DNA of 35,877 nt, taken from the NCBI GenBank assembly GCA_003599195.1, contig QZIZ01000140.1, positions 1 to 35,877 of the forward strand, written 5' to 3'. The position numbers and the translations under genes are program-made. The notes below the pieces were generated by a model, which saw nothing but the letters and a program-made list of their open reading frames with translations, was not told where the DNA came from and did not search any database. Source of the DNA: Deltaproteobacteria bacterium. Its GTDB lineage: Bacteria; Desulfobacterota; Desulfobaccia; Desulfobaccales; 0-14-0-80-60-11. This document shows, piece after piece, positions 35,841 to 35,877 of this stretch (its first letter is position 1; each line of letters starts with the position of its first letter).

Positions 35841-35877
35841 ATGCGGAAACCCAAAGAATTGCCGGAGGGCGCTCTTG
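35841..35877 (+). CDS. Start of a gene running off the right edge
   Basis: ATG 35841, with AAGGAG about 7 nt upstream, reads MRKPKELPEGAL and continues beyond the window. TTGACA occurs at 35800. The start recalls some IS630-type transposases, but twelve residues are too few to decide. An insertion sequence would also explain the truncated neighbour. Confidence 0.35.
   Translation, partial: MRKPKELPEGAL

Overview
The window looks like a chromosomal segment of a GC-rich, Gram-negative, probably anaerobic bacterium. A Desulfobacterota (former Deltaproteobacteria, Syntrophobacterales/Desulfobacca-like) origin is my best guess. The reasons are the gene style, the N-type (Na+) ATPase operon, a di-heme peroxidase beside a Crp/Fnr regulator, an RND efflux operon with outer-membrane partner, and trehalose genes of both OtsAB and TreT type. 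No rRNA, tRNA or CRISPR array was seen.

Layout. (1) 224-7574: a phosphate-starvation block, phoB-phoR and then pstS-pstC-pstA-pstB. Both units are preceded by arrays of (G/A/T)(T/C)TAA(C) spaced 11 bp, which I read as Pho boxes. A HEPN-MNT toxin-antitoxin-like pair sits on the opposite strand between phoR and pstS. No phoU is present. (2) 7676-14311: a complete-looking N-ATPase operon, atpD-C-Q-B-E-F-A-G, with Na+ ligands in the c subunit and a b-delta fusion AtpF, but no atpR. (3) 14415-17005: a di-heme cytochrome c peroxidase/MauG-like protein, a small exported protein and a Crp/Fnr regulator without Fe-S cysteines. (4) 17343-22971: a TolC-like protein, a membrane-fusion protein and an RND pump, with each gene overlapping the next by 4 nt. 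(5) 23318-24004: a CI-like repressor whose S24 domain has lost its catalytic Ser and Lys. (6) 24223-30191: a trehalose block. It holds a membrane sensor-HAMP-OtsA fusion, an SH3 protein, a small lipoprotein, OtsB, an internally duplicated protein of unknown role, and TreT. (7) 30249-31472 (-): an AAA/DUF4143 ATPase. (8) 31779-35321: a tight four-gene operon that looks like a split Rad50/Mre11 complex. (9) 35322-35877: remnants and the start of a gene running off the right edge, possibly an insertion sequence.

The most unusual system is block 8. A Rad50-like N-terminal ATPase half ends at a CxxC zinc-hook motif. It is followed by an Mre11-type metallophosphoesterase, a separate small coiled-coil protein, and a C-terminal ATPase half with a degenerate signature, Walker B and H-loop. 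All four genes overlap, so the proteins are probably made together and assemble into one complex.

The intergenic DNA also carries structure the genes do not explain. There is a large hairpin of heptamer repeats inside the pst operon and octamer repeats of one family in two atp gaps. A near-identical operator-like motif lies upstream of both the peroxidase and the CI-like repressor, and several perfect palindromes lie at promoters.
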